A stretch of DNA of 16,816 bases from Cephalothrix simula (Eukaryota > Nemertea > Palaeonemertea > Archinemertea > Cephalotrichidae): contig JAXIUW010258056.1 in assembly GCA_035591015.1 (NCBI GenBank), positions 1 to 16,816 on the forward strand, in the 5' to 3' direction. Positions 1 through 9,056 of the stretch are shown in pieces. Position numbers and translations under genes: made by a program. Positions within the stretch are counted from its first letter, which is position 1. Each line of letters begins with the position of its first letter. The notes beneath the pieces were generated by a model. That model made no database searches. It had not been told where the DNA came from and was given only the letters and a program-made list of their open reading frames with translations.

Positions 1-300
1 TATGGCACGTTACCAGTCATATATGAAGTGTATAGCACGATCTGTAACATCCGATATCTGGAGAGAGTGCTATACAAAATTAGATGTCATGTAAGCACTG
101 CGCAATGCGCATAAAATTTATTTACTATGTTTACCCCGGCGGAGTCAAATAAATGCGGTGTGCTTGCTATGCTGCGTCCCTCGGGGTTCAGTGTCCGGAA
201 TTTTAATTCAGAAAGGAGAATAAGGAACATTGAACCCTCCGAAATATGAAACCTTCTGTATTTAACTGAACAAAATCGGACATTTTTTTCTGAACCTAAG
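1..300 (-). other. 3' UTR and downstream flank of the large gene
   Basis: AT-rich noncoding DNA immediately after the TGA stop (minus-strand direction). No credible reading frame. It contains a minus-strand AATAAA about 180 nt past the stop. The transcript end is probably within this interval but was not located. Confidence 0.6.
117..122 (-). terminator. Candidate polyadenylation signal AATAAA
   Basis: The plus strand reads tttatt, so the minus strand has the canonical AATAAA hexamer about 180 nt downstream of the stop codon. Cleavage would be expected roughly 10-30 nt further on, near 85-105. The hexamer is common by chance in AT-rich DNA. Confidence 0.4.
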
Positions 301-3300
301 TCAGCCTAAGTCCATTTTTTGCGAGTTGATAGTGATTTTCTCCGTTAATTTATAAGTAAAAAGACCGCTACTAACCATGCATTCCCTCCTATATTCGTCA
401 GCAATAGGTTTCTTCCGTTTACGACCAGGCAAAGATCGGCAGTCGAAGTCGGCACTTTCTGGAGACGTCGGAGACTTTTTCCTCATCAGGAGCCGATCAA
501 GAGACATGCATCTTGAGTCATCATTTTCATCATCTGTAAGTTCATTTGTGGGCGTGGCTGTACCTGTACTATTCGCATACGGCCATATATTTTGTGACAA
601 TACTAAAGAGTTACGATTATCACATAATGTACTAATTGAACTAGTTTGACTTAACGAATGAAAAGACACATCTCCGCTCAGCGAATCGCGATATGATGGG
701 CATAAAGTACTTAGAGAACTAGTTTCGCTCGACAAAATGTCACTTTGCATAATTGGAATTTCGCTATGCATGAATGCGTTTCCATTCATAAAATCTGGTT
801 TGTACTCGACCCGATAGACATGGTACTCGTTATCGACAGGCGCCACGTGTTTAATCGTTGTGTAACTCTCACTACTGCTGAGTGAGTTTAGATTGTCATC
901 ATAATCACTACTCAAAATGTCAGTCTGCAATATTGGTTGACTTCTACTCAGAGCGTTCAACTTAAAGTTAATATCTGCACTCTGCGTAGTGAGCTGAGCG
1001 TCATTTGAGGCGGTTGGCGTCAAACCGTGATCCCTCGCCTGGCTCCCACAGCCGGTCAGCCCATCCGAAACTGTGGGTTCACGTTTGTCTAAAAAACGGT
1101 GATTCTCAGAGCCAGACGACGGATATCGTGAAAAACTTTGCGGCCTTTCGGCAGAAATGCTTCGGCGTTCGGGAGTCCGTTCACGTGATGTATAGCTACT
1201 TCGTGATTGGTCGGTTATATCAGATGCAAAACTTGAACGCGCTTGATCGGAATAATCAGAATTCAAACTCGTTCGCGGATAATCAGCTGATTCGTTTAAG
1301 CTCGGGATACGCACTGGTCGACGCCGTACGACTTTTAACGAACCCGAATCGAATGAATTCCGATTTTTAGCGGTTGTTGACATATTCGAACTTTTTGAAG
1401 ATGAAGAGGATGATATATGACTTTGTGCACTATGTAAACTTATTGAGTCAGAGTCTTGAGACGATCTCTTATGTCGGAGGCTGCTGTATCCAAGAGGAGC
1501 AGGAGCTATCGGTTGAAATAAATTGATAGAAGAAGCACTGGTCGCACTTACTAAACTCAAACGATCTCTGTCGTGTTCCGGGCAAGAACAGCACGGTCCA
1601 TGGTCTGCAACTTGCGCTGCATACTTATCTATCTCTGTTGAAACACGTAACCGCGTTTTGCGTAAAGTTCCGTCCCCGATGGAGGACATTGAAACCGTAC
1701 TTCGCGCTGACGGTGAAACAGAACGACTTAGAACAGGTCTTGTTTCTGGATCTTCATTACTTCGACTACTTTCAATCGAAATCCGATTATACGACTTTTG
1801 TAATTCGGAATCGGTACTTTCTAATGAAATGCGTTTAGATGACCTTGACCGGGAGTCAGATCCATCATCCACACTTCTTGCACTTTCCTGTGATATCCGA
1901 TGACGAGATCGTCTACGGTGATCTGATTCTTCACTCTCCAATGACATGCGTTTAATCGACTTTAAAGTATCAGATTCAGCACCCGTGTAACTATCACCCG
2001 AGTTGCGATTACTTTTTGCGTTTACGCGCGATATTTTCTCTTGTGATGTTTGTTCCGGTGAGTATTGGTGGGCATAGTATCTTTTATGTAATGTATCTAA
2101 TAGACTGGGGCCTCTTTGTTCGTTAAGGTTTTCAGTATGAGATTGTGATTTGGCACATCGTGGAAGACTAGTAGCATAACGCAAATAGTCCGGTTTATGG
2201 CGGTTTAATATGTCATGATCACTAACTGACCTCGACACATTATTGTTCACGGAAGCGTCGACATGATGTCGACTTTCGACATGTTCGGTACTAAGAAACT
2301 GTTCTTTTTTCTTTCGTCGATTTTTCTTCCGTTTTTGAGTATAATATTGCACATCCCCAATTGTAAGTTCTTTTTCGGGACTTTCGGGCGAGATCAAAGC
2401 TGGCGCACTATTTTTCCGGCCTCGCTTTTTAAATAACTGCGTAAAAGATGATGTGGATGCTGGGGGAACGCTATAACCATCATCAGAATCCTCATCCCTG
2501 CATCTAAAATACGGCTGCGCCTCGTGTAACTGGCATGAGCCGGGTATCACCCGATTTTCCTCGGTATCAGATTCTGGACCCCACTGATCCGGAAGTGAAG
2601 GTCTTGTTCGATTACGCCGCGGTAGTGGAGCGGTCATAAACCCATCTAAATAAGGCGGATCGTCTTCATTGTCTGCATTATACTGACTCCTGTCTGCAGT
2701 ATATGTTTCACTATAACTAGCGTCTTTTTTGTGCTTATTTTCAAATATATGCGCCGCCAATGCACTAGCGCGTCGCCTTAAAGATCCCTTATAGGTCTTC
2801 GTAGGAGATTCGTTCTTATCCTCCAACGATTCCACTTTATCTTTGTCGAACACTTTGCGCCTAAAATTTAATAGAGATAACGGCGCGCTACGGTTCCGCC
2901 ACCGTTTTTTTAGTCGTGCCAATTTGCCTTCTTCCTTTGGTTTTTCTACTGGCGTTGTGCGACTGTCTTCTGAATGTTTTGAGGGAGTGTTCGCCTCAGA
3001 GGAAGGCACGTGTTCAATGTCCGACCACGAATGATCAGGCCTTACACTAGGCACATCAAGAATATCGGGCGACGTCTGTTGTGCATTTTTATTGCGAATT
3101 ACTAGTGGGAAATCAGTCATAAGTTTTTTAACGCTCAAACTTTTACTTCGTCCAACTTTTCGCGATTGTTTTTCACGTTTTTCCTTTTCTTTCTTTTCCT
3201 TTTTTGCCTTTTCCTGATTACGTTTTTCCTCTTCTTTTTCCTCTTTTTTCTTGTCCGAACTTCCACGAAAAAATTCCTGCAGCGAGGCAGGCGCTGTGCG

Positions 3301-5133
3301 TTTACGGAGCCGCTTTTGAAGCAGGGATAATTTACTTGGTTTGTCCTTCTTTTTGTATTGTTCGGGATCTTCAAGGCTAAGTTCATATAAAAATGTAGGT
3401 GGGGTAGTGTCGGTAGGTACTGCCTGAGCTCCTTTATTCAGATTTACTAAAGAGTCTATAGCTCGTTGACTTATAAATCGTTCGAAATCTTTTAAAGTTT
3501 CCGGTGTTTCGGACGACTGGGGTGATACTTCCGGTTTTTCTACGGCGCAACCAGACGGTTCTTGCAAACTAGCAGAACGCTTGTGTCCTTTATTAAATGC
3601 CCGCTGTTGCTTTTTCTCGATACTCTTTTTAAACTTTTCATCATCAATTTTAATCCGATATCCCGCATATGTGTCCGAGTCTACCTCCGAATGTTCACAA
3701 TCCCAAATCGGGGAGAGCCGTTTCCAACGACTTGGCATTCGGGTCCAATTAGCACCAAATGACCCGAAACCCATTTCACCCGGGTCTTCACCCGATTCGA
3801 GAGGAGGACTCGACTCGATATAATCTTCTTTCGCTTCTTCGCGAGCTTTTTCCTCGATCTCTCGTCGTAATCTCGTCGCAAAGTCGACATCATCACTCGA
3901 CGACGAATCGCGACGCCTTCGTCCTATTTCAGGGGTGCTTGACACACTACCTGCTAAACCTTCAAGCGTCGCGTAAGGCGGCTCATTAAGCACAGCATTC
4001 TCAGCTACAACCACCCTTTCATCACTGTCCGGCTCAATCTCATTTTCCGCGCTTATGTCGCTTAGGTTAAGTTCGGCGTATGGATCTTCCGGACTATCAA
4101 CATCTGCGCCCACTAAATCAGGATTTATTTCCGCATATCCAAAGTCAGGAAATTCTTCTACGTGTCTCTGACCTTCCTCTTGATCATTTTTCAATTTTTT
4201 TGGCTGTATCTCGCGTGGTGGGGTAACTTCATAATATTTCCATCCAGATTTTCCTTGTTTAGCGACTCCAATTTTCTCGACATTAACTTTTGTCGGTTTG
4301 CTGGTACCGGAAATGAGTTCCCTACGTAGACCATCCTCAGCGTCTGCGTCAATTTCGAAATACTTCCGGTCTTCAGTCTCGATCTCATTTTTATCACCAA
4401 ACGAATTTTCAGATTTAGAATCACTATCCGCAAAACTCAGAGGCGGTTCGATAAAATCTTGCTCATTCGATTTCCGAAAAACAGTAAAGAGACCAGGCTT
4501 ATCCCTATTCTCCGCCGTTGAATTTTCGGGCACTTTATCCGAACCCTTTGGCTTAACTTTCGCTAATTGCGCACTAATTTGCGACTCGATAAACGCAAAC
4601 ACTGATCCGATGTCTGGACCTTTCCCTTTTTCATTATCTTCCTGGCTATCAACACTTTTTCGACTGCCAGAGGCTAATTCTAACAAAGTCGGTCGTTTTT
4701 CTTTGCTATTTTGTCGAACTGGTCCCGGAATCACATCTTTAGCAGCACATTTTGACTGCGAATAACTGTTTGATTGAGCTTCAGAGGGAAAATTTTCATC
4801 TGCACTATGAAATTCCTCATTAGACGACCTGCTTCCCTGGGAAAACGAATCAGGGGGCGTTAAAATGGGTTCTCTTTGCACTAAATGTCTCCTTTGGTTA
4901 ACCTTGGTGTAAATAGGTTCGCGTATTAATACATTTGGCGGTTTAGGTGGAATATTTGGCTTGATTTTCGAGTGAGAGTTTCTGGTTTCCTCCGTCGAAG
5001 AGTTAACTGAACTGAGTTGATTTTGCTGAGTTTGGATTGTACGAGATGGCGACGCTGTAGTGTAGTCCAATTCCGCAATTACATTTGATAAATCAGGGCT
5101 GAGGTCGTGCTGTTTAAATATGGCTGAGAAATC
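301..5133 (-). CDS. Terminal coding exon of a large disordered protein, 1,610 codons, family not recognised
   Basis: One uninterrupted minus-strand frame ends with TGA at 301-303. The first ATG-like position at 5070 is really TTG. The frame continues 21 codons upstream (beginning DFSAIFKQHDLS) to a typical acceptor, gtttttcag, whose AG is the complement of 5134-5135, so this is a 3' exon and not a whole gene. Composition is low-hydrophobic and rich in Ser, Arg, Lys, Glu and Asp, with no signal peptide, membrane segment or catalytic domain that I can see. In a 1,678-aa model, YAEI/YAEL/YATL tyrosine motifs lie at residues 401, 420 and 455. Basic RxRxTAP/RSAP-like sites lie near 680, 816, 856 and 977. 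A Lys/Glu-rich helix spans about 692-730, RISxES repeats about 1130-1190, and a CCSCPEH cluster follows them. A duplicated ILQ(T/S)DILSS motif lies near 1468 and 1528, and a GRKRKKP basic patch near the C-terminus. An intracellular scaffold is plausible, but no family is assigned. Confidence 0.9.
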   Translation of the reverse strand, partial: DFSAIFKQHDLSPDLSNVIAELDYTTASPSRTIQTQQNQLSSVNSSTEETRNSHSKIKPNIPPKPPNVLIREPIYTKVNQRRHLVQREPILTPPDSFSQGSRSSNEEFHSADENFPSEAQSNSYSQSKCAAKDVIPGPVRQNSKEKRPTLLELASGSRKSVDSQEDNEKGKGPDIGSVFAFIESQISAQLAKVKPKGSDKVPENSTAENRDKPGLFTVFRKSNEQDFIEPPLSFADSDSKSENSFGDKNEIETEDRKYFEIDADAEDGLRRELISGTSKPTKVNVEKIGVAKQGKSGWKYYEVTPPREIQPKKLKNDQEEGQRHVEEFPDFGYAEINPDLVGADVDSPEDPYAELNLSDISAENEIEPDSDERVVVAENAVLNEPPYATLEGLAGSVSSTPEIGRRRRDSSSSDDVDFATRLRREIEEKAREEAKEDYIESSPPLESGEDPGEMGFGSFGANWTRMPSRWKRLSPIWDCEHSEVDSDTYAGYRIKIDDEKFKKSIEKKQQRAFNKGHKRSASLQEPSGCAVEKPEVSPQSSETPETLKDFERFISQRAIDSLVNLNKGAQAVPTDTTPPTFLYELSLEDPEQYKKKDKPSKLSLLQKRLRKRTAPASLQEFFRGSSDKKKEEKEEEKRNQEKAKKEKKEKEKREKQSRKVGRSKSLSVKKLMTDFPLVIRNKNAQQTSPDILDVPSVRPDHSWSDIEHVPSSEANTPSKHSEDSRTTPVEKPKEEGKLARLKKRWRNRSAPLSLLNFRRKVFDKDKVESLEDKNESPTKTYKGSLRRRASALAAHIFENKHKKDASYSETYTADRSQYNADNEDDPPYLDGFMTAPLPRRNRTRPSLPDQWGPESDTEENRVIPGSCQLHEAQPYFRCRDEDSDDGYSVPPASTSSFTQLFKKRGRKNSAPALISPESPEKELTIGDVQYYTQKRKKNRRKKKEQFLSTEHVESRHHVDASVNNNVSRSVSDHDILNRHKPDYLRYATSLPRCAKSQSHTENLNEQRGPSLLDTLHKRYYAHQYSPEQTSQEKISRVNAKSNRNSGDSYTGAESDTLKSIKRMSLESEESDHRRRSRHRISQESARSVDDGSDSRSRSSKRISLESTDSELQKSYNRISIESSRSNEDPETRPVLSRSVSPSARSTVSMSSIGDGTLRKTRLRVSTEIDKYAAQVADHGPCCSCPEHDRDRLSLVSATSASSINLFQPIAPAPLGYSSLRHKRSSQDSDSISLHSAQSHISSSSSSKSSNMSTTAKNRNSFDSGSLKVVRRRPVRIPSLNESADYPRTSLNSDYSDQARSSFASDITDQSRSSYTSRERTPERRSISAERPQSFSRYPSSGSENHRFLDKREPTVSDGLTGCGSQARDHGLTPTASNDAQLTTQSADINFKLNALSRSQPILQTDILSSDYDDNLNSLSSSESYTTIKHVAPVDNEYHVYRVEYKPDFMNGNAFMHSEIPIMQSDILSSETSSLSTLCPSYRDSLSGDVSFHSLSQTSSISTLCDNRNSLVLSQNIWPYANSTGTATPTNELTDDENDDSRCMSLDRLLMRKKSPTSPESADFDCRSLPGRKRKKPIADEYRRECMVSSGLFTYKLTEKITINSQKMDLG

Positions 5134-5674
5134 CTGAAAAACAAAATGGTAGATTCTGTTACAATATACATGTAATAATAAAAAGGGCTTATAAAATGTT
5201 TGTTATGGGAGACATGACAAAACTAAAACTTAAGAAAAAAGGAAGAAAAGTAAATGGATGGAATACATAAAAGTTATTCCATCTATAACCTTGTTAGTTA
5301 ACAATCGTCTACATTTGGCTACAAAGGTACGTACGGAGGGGGAACGCCCACACCTGCACCTACATCTACAATCCGTGCAGTGTGGTTTTTAATCGTTAAA
5401 CCTAAACACAAAGCAACAACTTTTTAATGTAATATATAGTGAACTTTCCCTCTTAAGTCATACTGAATTGATTCCACAACACGGTGGAGTTGACATCGGT
5501 GTCAAAGGGATTCCTTGCCGCTAGGGATTCTTCGCCGGGCTGTATACTTTGTATCTTGTGGACGAAAGAAGCCCAGGGAAAATGTCCCCTCCAGGGATGA
5601 ATGTCCTTCCTCAGTGTTATACAAATAGAACAAAAATCCCCGTCGTACAGTGCCCGACATTAAAATAGGAAAGG

Positions 5675-5989
5675 TAAAACAGGGTGACCACAAAAACCCA
5701 AAAATAAAATTCCCTGACATTTCCATGACTTTCCTGACATTTTAAAAGAAATTTCCGATTTTTGAGCAAAAAATATATTAGGGCTATTCGCGACAAAACT
5801 TTTGATGAAGCACAAAAAGCTGTCGCGACCAATTTTTAACTTGCAGGAAAAAAATGTTTGTGCGTTGACCCAAAATCATATAAATTTCCCTGATATTACA
5901 CAATTTTTGTAAATTCCCAGACATTTTTGCTCATTCCCTAACTTTTCCAGGATTTCCAAGTTTTCCAGAACTGTGGTCTCCCTGTAAAA
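5675..5989. mobile_element. MITE-like element, 305 bp, with 13-bp TIRs and TAAAA target duplication
   Basis: The left end at 5680 reads CAGGGTGACCACA. The right end at 5972-5984, reverse-complemented, reads CAGGGAGACCACA, so 12 of 13 positions match. TAAAA flanks both sides (5675-5679 and 5985-5989), consistent with a 5-bp target duplication. Inside are degenerate repeats of TTCCCTGACATTT (near 5708, 5725, 5884, 5913 and 5935) and no coding capacity, so it would depend on a transposase elsewhere. CAGGG-type termini are seen in hAT elements, but those normally make 8-bp duplications, so the superfamily is left open. Confidence 0.7.
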
Positions 5990-6080
5990 AGCCGGTGCGG
6001 TGGCTAGCGCCGCTCTTAAAGTCAGTGTACAGTTTGTAGTAAATACGGACGCTAAAATCCAGGTGCACTGAACGTCATGA
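5988..6080 (+). repeat. Short dispersed repeat, copy 1
   Basis: It shares AAGCCGGTG, CTTAAAGTC and GGACGCTAAAATCCAGGTGC-ACTGAA in order with 14432-14515. It abuts the right target duplication of the MITE, so the MITE may have inserted at its edge. Confidence 0.4.
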
Positions 6081-6667
6081 GATCGGGGTTCGGGAAAGCC
6101 CTAAACCGAAGGCCATGCATGGAATATTTCAGGCATATGCATGTTTTTCGAATTTTACGACTAGAAGACATAGCAAGGATTTTTAAAAAGTCATATCCTT
6201 TTCTAAATTACATGTATAATAGGCACATCATGAGAACAATTCTTCGGTCTTGTTTCCTTTTTCATTTACTATCCAGATGTAAATAGAGTATGAAAATTGA
6301 AGACACGAATGATTATTTTCTTTTAATCCTTATTTTTGGAATAATACTTCAGGGAAGGTTTAAACTAAGAGACATAATTGGTCTAAATCTGATACCGGCT
6401 TATCGTCGACAACAAAAAATAAGATAGTTCATCCATTATTTCAAAGAAAACATCTTTTGCATTGGAGATATCAATTTCTCCGGCTTATATTGATAATTTA
6501 AGGAAAAATCTTTTATGTTATTTTTGGATGGTACCAAGGGATGGAGATACACGTACAATATAGATTTAAGCGAAAAGTATCCTGTTTTTTAATCCATGGT
6601 ATTCAATTTAAATTTGATGGGTACAATGTCCAGACATGATTTTGGAACCCTATAAATTTATTAGGGG

Positions 6668-6815
6668 GCATAGGAACCCCATAACTTCAGAATTCAAAAT
6701 AAAGTAGAATAGTTGTATACCCCTACCTAGCAGAGGGTGAAATGGGAGTAAATTGTGGTAGTTTTATTTCCTTACCGCCACCTGGTGGAGAATGGTGGAG
6801 AAAAAGTTAAAAATC
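6668..6815 (+). repeat. Dispersed repeat, copy 1 (CCACCTGGTGGAG family)
   Basis: It shares with the complement of 11140-11262 the ordered blocks CATAGGAACCCC, TTGTGGTAGTTTTAT and CCACCTGGTGGAGAATGGTGG. Similarity is visible by eye with several gaps. No coding capacity. Confidence 0.5.
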
Positions 6816-6937
6816 AAAATTCAAAATGTTTAATTTTTTTACAAGGTTGATAAACCAAGGACAATAAACCACCACCATTTTAAACAATCTTAAACCCTTT
6901 CCATAAATGAATAGTTTATGGAGGCCCCCGCAGCTAG

Positions 6938-7370
6938 TTATCGATAACGATATTTTGACCTTTTTTTCCTTATCGATAACGACAAAATTGGTGTTGTGAT
7001 ATCGTTACTGGTAAACGACAAAACGGGAAAATAAAATAAACAATAACGATTAACGATAAAATATATCTAGGGTACCTCCCTGCGCTCCGCATTATTACTA
7101 GAGACACTTTAATTTAAATATGACAACGAGGTGATAATTTGGGTAAGTGTCATCATTTTTTTGATATGAAATTAAATACCAAAAATTTCTTTCCTCGCTA
7201 CAATCGGCATTGTTACTAGAAAATGGCGTGTACGTCTGAAATCAGTGATCCTGTGTTTTAGCGATAACGACAAGCGATATTTGTCAATAACTGCTACTTT
7301 AGCAGTTACTCCGAAAAATTCTATCGATAACGATAAATCGGCAAAATTCTTAACGACAAGCGATAAAGTC
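6938..7370. repeat. Cluster of TATCGATAACGA motifs
   Basis: The palindrome TTATCGATAA occurs exactly at 6938-6947 and 6970-6979, and as CTATCGATAA at 7321-7330. Related (T)AACGATA/GATAACGA forms occur near 7000 (inverted), 7041-7060, 7260-7282 and 7350-7370, with TAACGACAAGCGATA appearing twice (7264 and 7351). This may be a decayed short repeat or clustered protein sites; TATCGATA matches the insect DREF core, and ATCGAT is a ONECUT-type core. No gene frame is evident. Confidence 0.45.
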
Positions 7371-7943
7371 GTAGTAGCTTTATGGGGGCTCCTAATTTAC
7401 TTTTTACCACCAATCCGAAAAAGCTGGAATTTTCGGCCATTTCGGTTAATTTTGAATGTTTTAAGTACCACCCTCCGCAAGGTAGCAAAACCTTCCCCAT
7501 TTTACTCCATTTCGCTTTCCAGTGCTATTTAGGTTATAGGGTAACCCGCTGGGGGCTTAGTATTACTTATCCAATCTTTTCCATCCATTTTGTATAGTTG
7601 CCGAAAATTATTTAACAATTCGATAAATTAATTAATGGACTGAAACCGGAGCCTGAAAAACTTCTTTAAAAGTTCGTTTCTTTTTATGAAAATTGGAGAA
7701 GAAATGCTATGTTTCAACTGAAATAATAGCAATTAATGGAGACATCATTCTTGATTTCCTATAAATTCTAACCCAATTTCGCAGCCTTTACCAATAAATG
7801 AATAATGAGTCGAAATAGTAAATGAGGATAGCTTATGCATACTAAACTAATGATATCATCCCCAAGGGTACTAAAAGCTTTTGTCTCGCTATTTTTGAGG
7901 TACATTGGCAGCTAATGAGATATTTTGCGAGAGAAACCGTTAG

Positions 7944-8273
7944 AAACGTTTCAAAATTATCTTCAACAATTTTGCAAAACTTGAGTATAGAGTCATAAAA
8001 TCATGCCATAAAAAGATACCGTCAAAAGTCGAACAGAAAGCTGTTAAATCCCAGGCACTAATAATTCTATTTTATGCATATATTCATAGTGCCATGCAGC
8101 AAAATCAGGTGTCTCAAAGAATTGTAACTGGTTTAATTCCTTTTAACCATGTGACCTCGGGAGATTGGTTCCCTTATGATGACACAAAGTATTGGAATGA
8201 GCTCACCAAGCTCACAAAAGTTGAGGGTGATTTGACACGTGTCGGAACAGGAGATTTATGTATAGTATTCTAA
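7944..8273 (+). other. Orphan open stretch, 109 codons, doubtful coding
   Basis: The plus-strand frame is open from a TAG at 7941-7943 to TAA at 8271-8273. The only useful ATG is at 8094, giving 59 aa. The C-terminal half is hydrophilic and protein-like (GDWFPYDDTKYWNELTKLTK). I do not recognise it, and no good acceptor or promoter is visible next to it. It lies inside the host gene's intron in antisense. It could be a relic of a mobile-element gene or chance. Confidence 0.15.
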
Positions 8274-8880
8274 TCTTAATCATGCTCTAATAAATGAGAT
8301 GGTGGCATATCTCAACACGTACTACGCAAGTTTTTCTTTTTAGTAGTACCTCTGGTCCATGACAAATCGCTTCCAATTTCCATAACTTCCGGTTCGTTTA
8401 AACCTGATAAACAGTTCGGCTTTAAAACCGGAAGTGATGGGAACCGGAAGCAATTTTGTCTTACAGAGCTAAAACGAAAAGCAATAGCATGTTGCGAAAT
8501 AACAGGTCCCGACGTTACAACATACTTTTTCAGTTTAAGACTAACCTAATTGGATGCAAATGCAAATTCAGACAAGTAACAGTCACCAGCTCAGTCACTA
8601 TATATATTTCATTTTCAAAAAGCTGTAAATGATATTTGCGAAGGCGGTTTGTTATTTTTGATAATTTTAAACAACTATTTTAACGACGTCTGACGGTGTT
8701 CTTTGCAAAGCATTCCCACATCAAATGACCTTTTAACTCATGCACGCATACAAATCTAATTGCTCAAAAACGTTTTGTGCACCACCCAAAAACTGTACTG
8801 CATACGAATTTTTTTGAGACAGCATAAATTCGTACATGTATATCTTATTCACCGAAGACTACCAAAAGATTGTGTTTTAC

Positions 8881-8955
8881 CTTATCGCACTGACGAAGTC
8901 TAGAAAAAGCCCTTGGCCACGTCCAAAATGACCAAGGCGACCAGGGATCCATTCT
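8881..8955 (-). other. Possible in-frame cassette or alternative first exon, Trp-rich
   Basis: On the minus strand, ttaattacag precedes a 75-bp stretch that ends in a good donor, GATAAG|gtaaaa. The length is a multiple of three and the frame is phase 0 at both ends, so it could be included between the 48-codon exon and the terminal exon. The reading is RMDPWSPWSFWTWPRAFSRL followed by RQCDK, with four Trp. An ATG at 8950-8952 could also make it an alternative first exon. Weak points: the pyrimidine tract is poor, and a 25-codon open frame is common by chance. Another frame reads SLVALVILDVAKGF, which faintly resembles a reverse-transcriptase motif, so a decayed retroelement is an alternative. 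Confidence 0.22.
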
Positions 8956-9056
8956 CTGTAATTAATTGGTACCGATTTGAAATTCTTTCCCCAATTAGTT
9001 AGTAAAACTAGTTCATGCTAAGGGCAGTTTTTTTCGGATAGTGCACCGAAAAACGT

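Noticed and set aside
377-4765. Many plus-strand frames opposite the giant exon
   Set aside because: They are antisense to a strongly coding frame, with compositions that mirror its codon bias and no domains of their own.
5068-5070. Start codon of the giant frame at 5070
   Set aside because: The codon is TTG, and the frame stays open to a strong acceptor at 5134, so this is an internal position of an exon.
5330-5400. Candidate extra exon near the large exon (GTAC/GTACC donors)
   Set aside because: No convincing acceptor and no frame consistent with phase 0.
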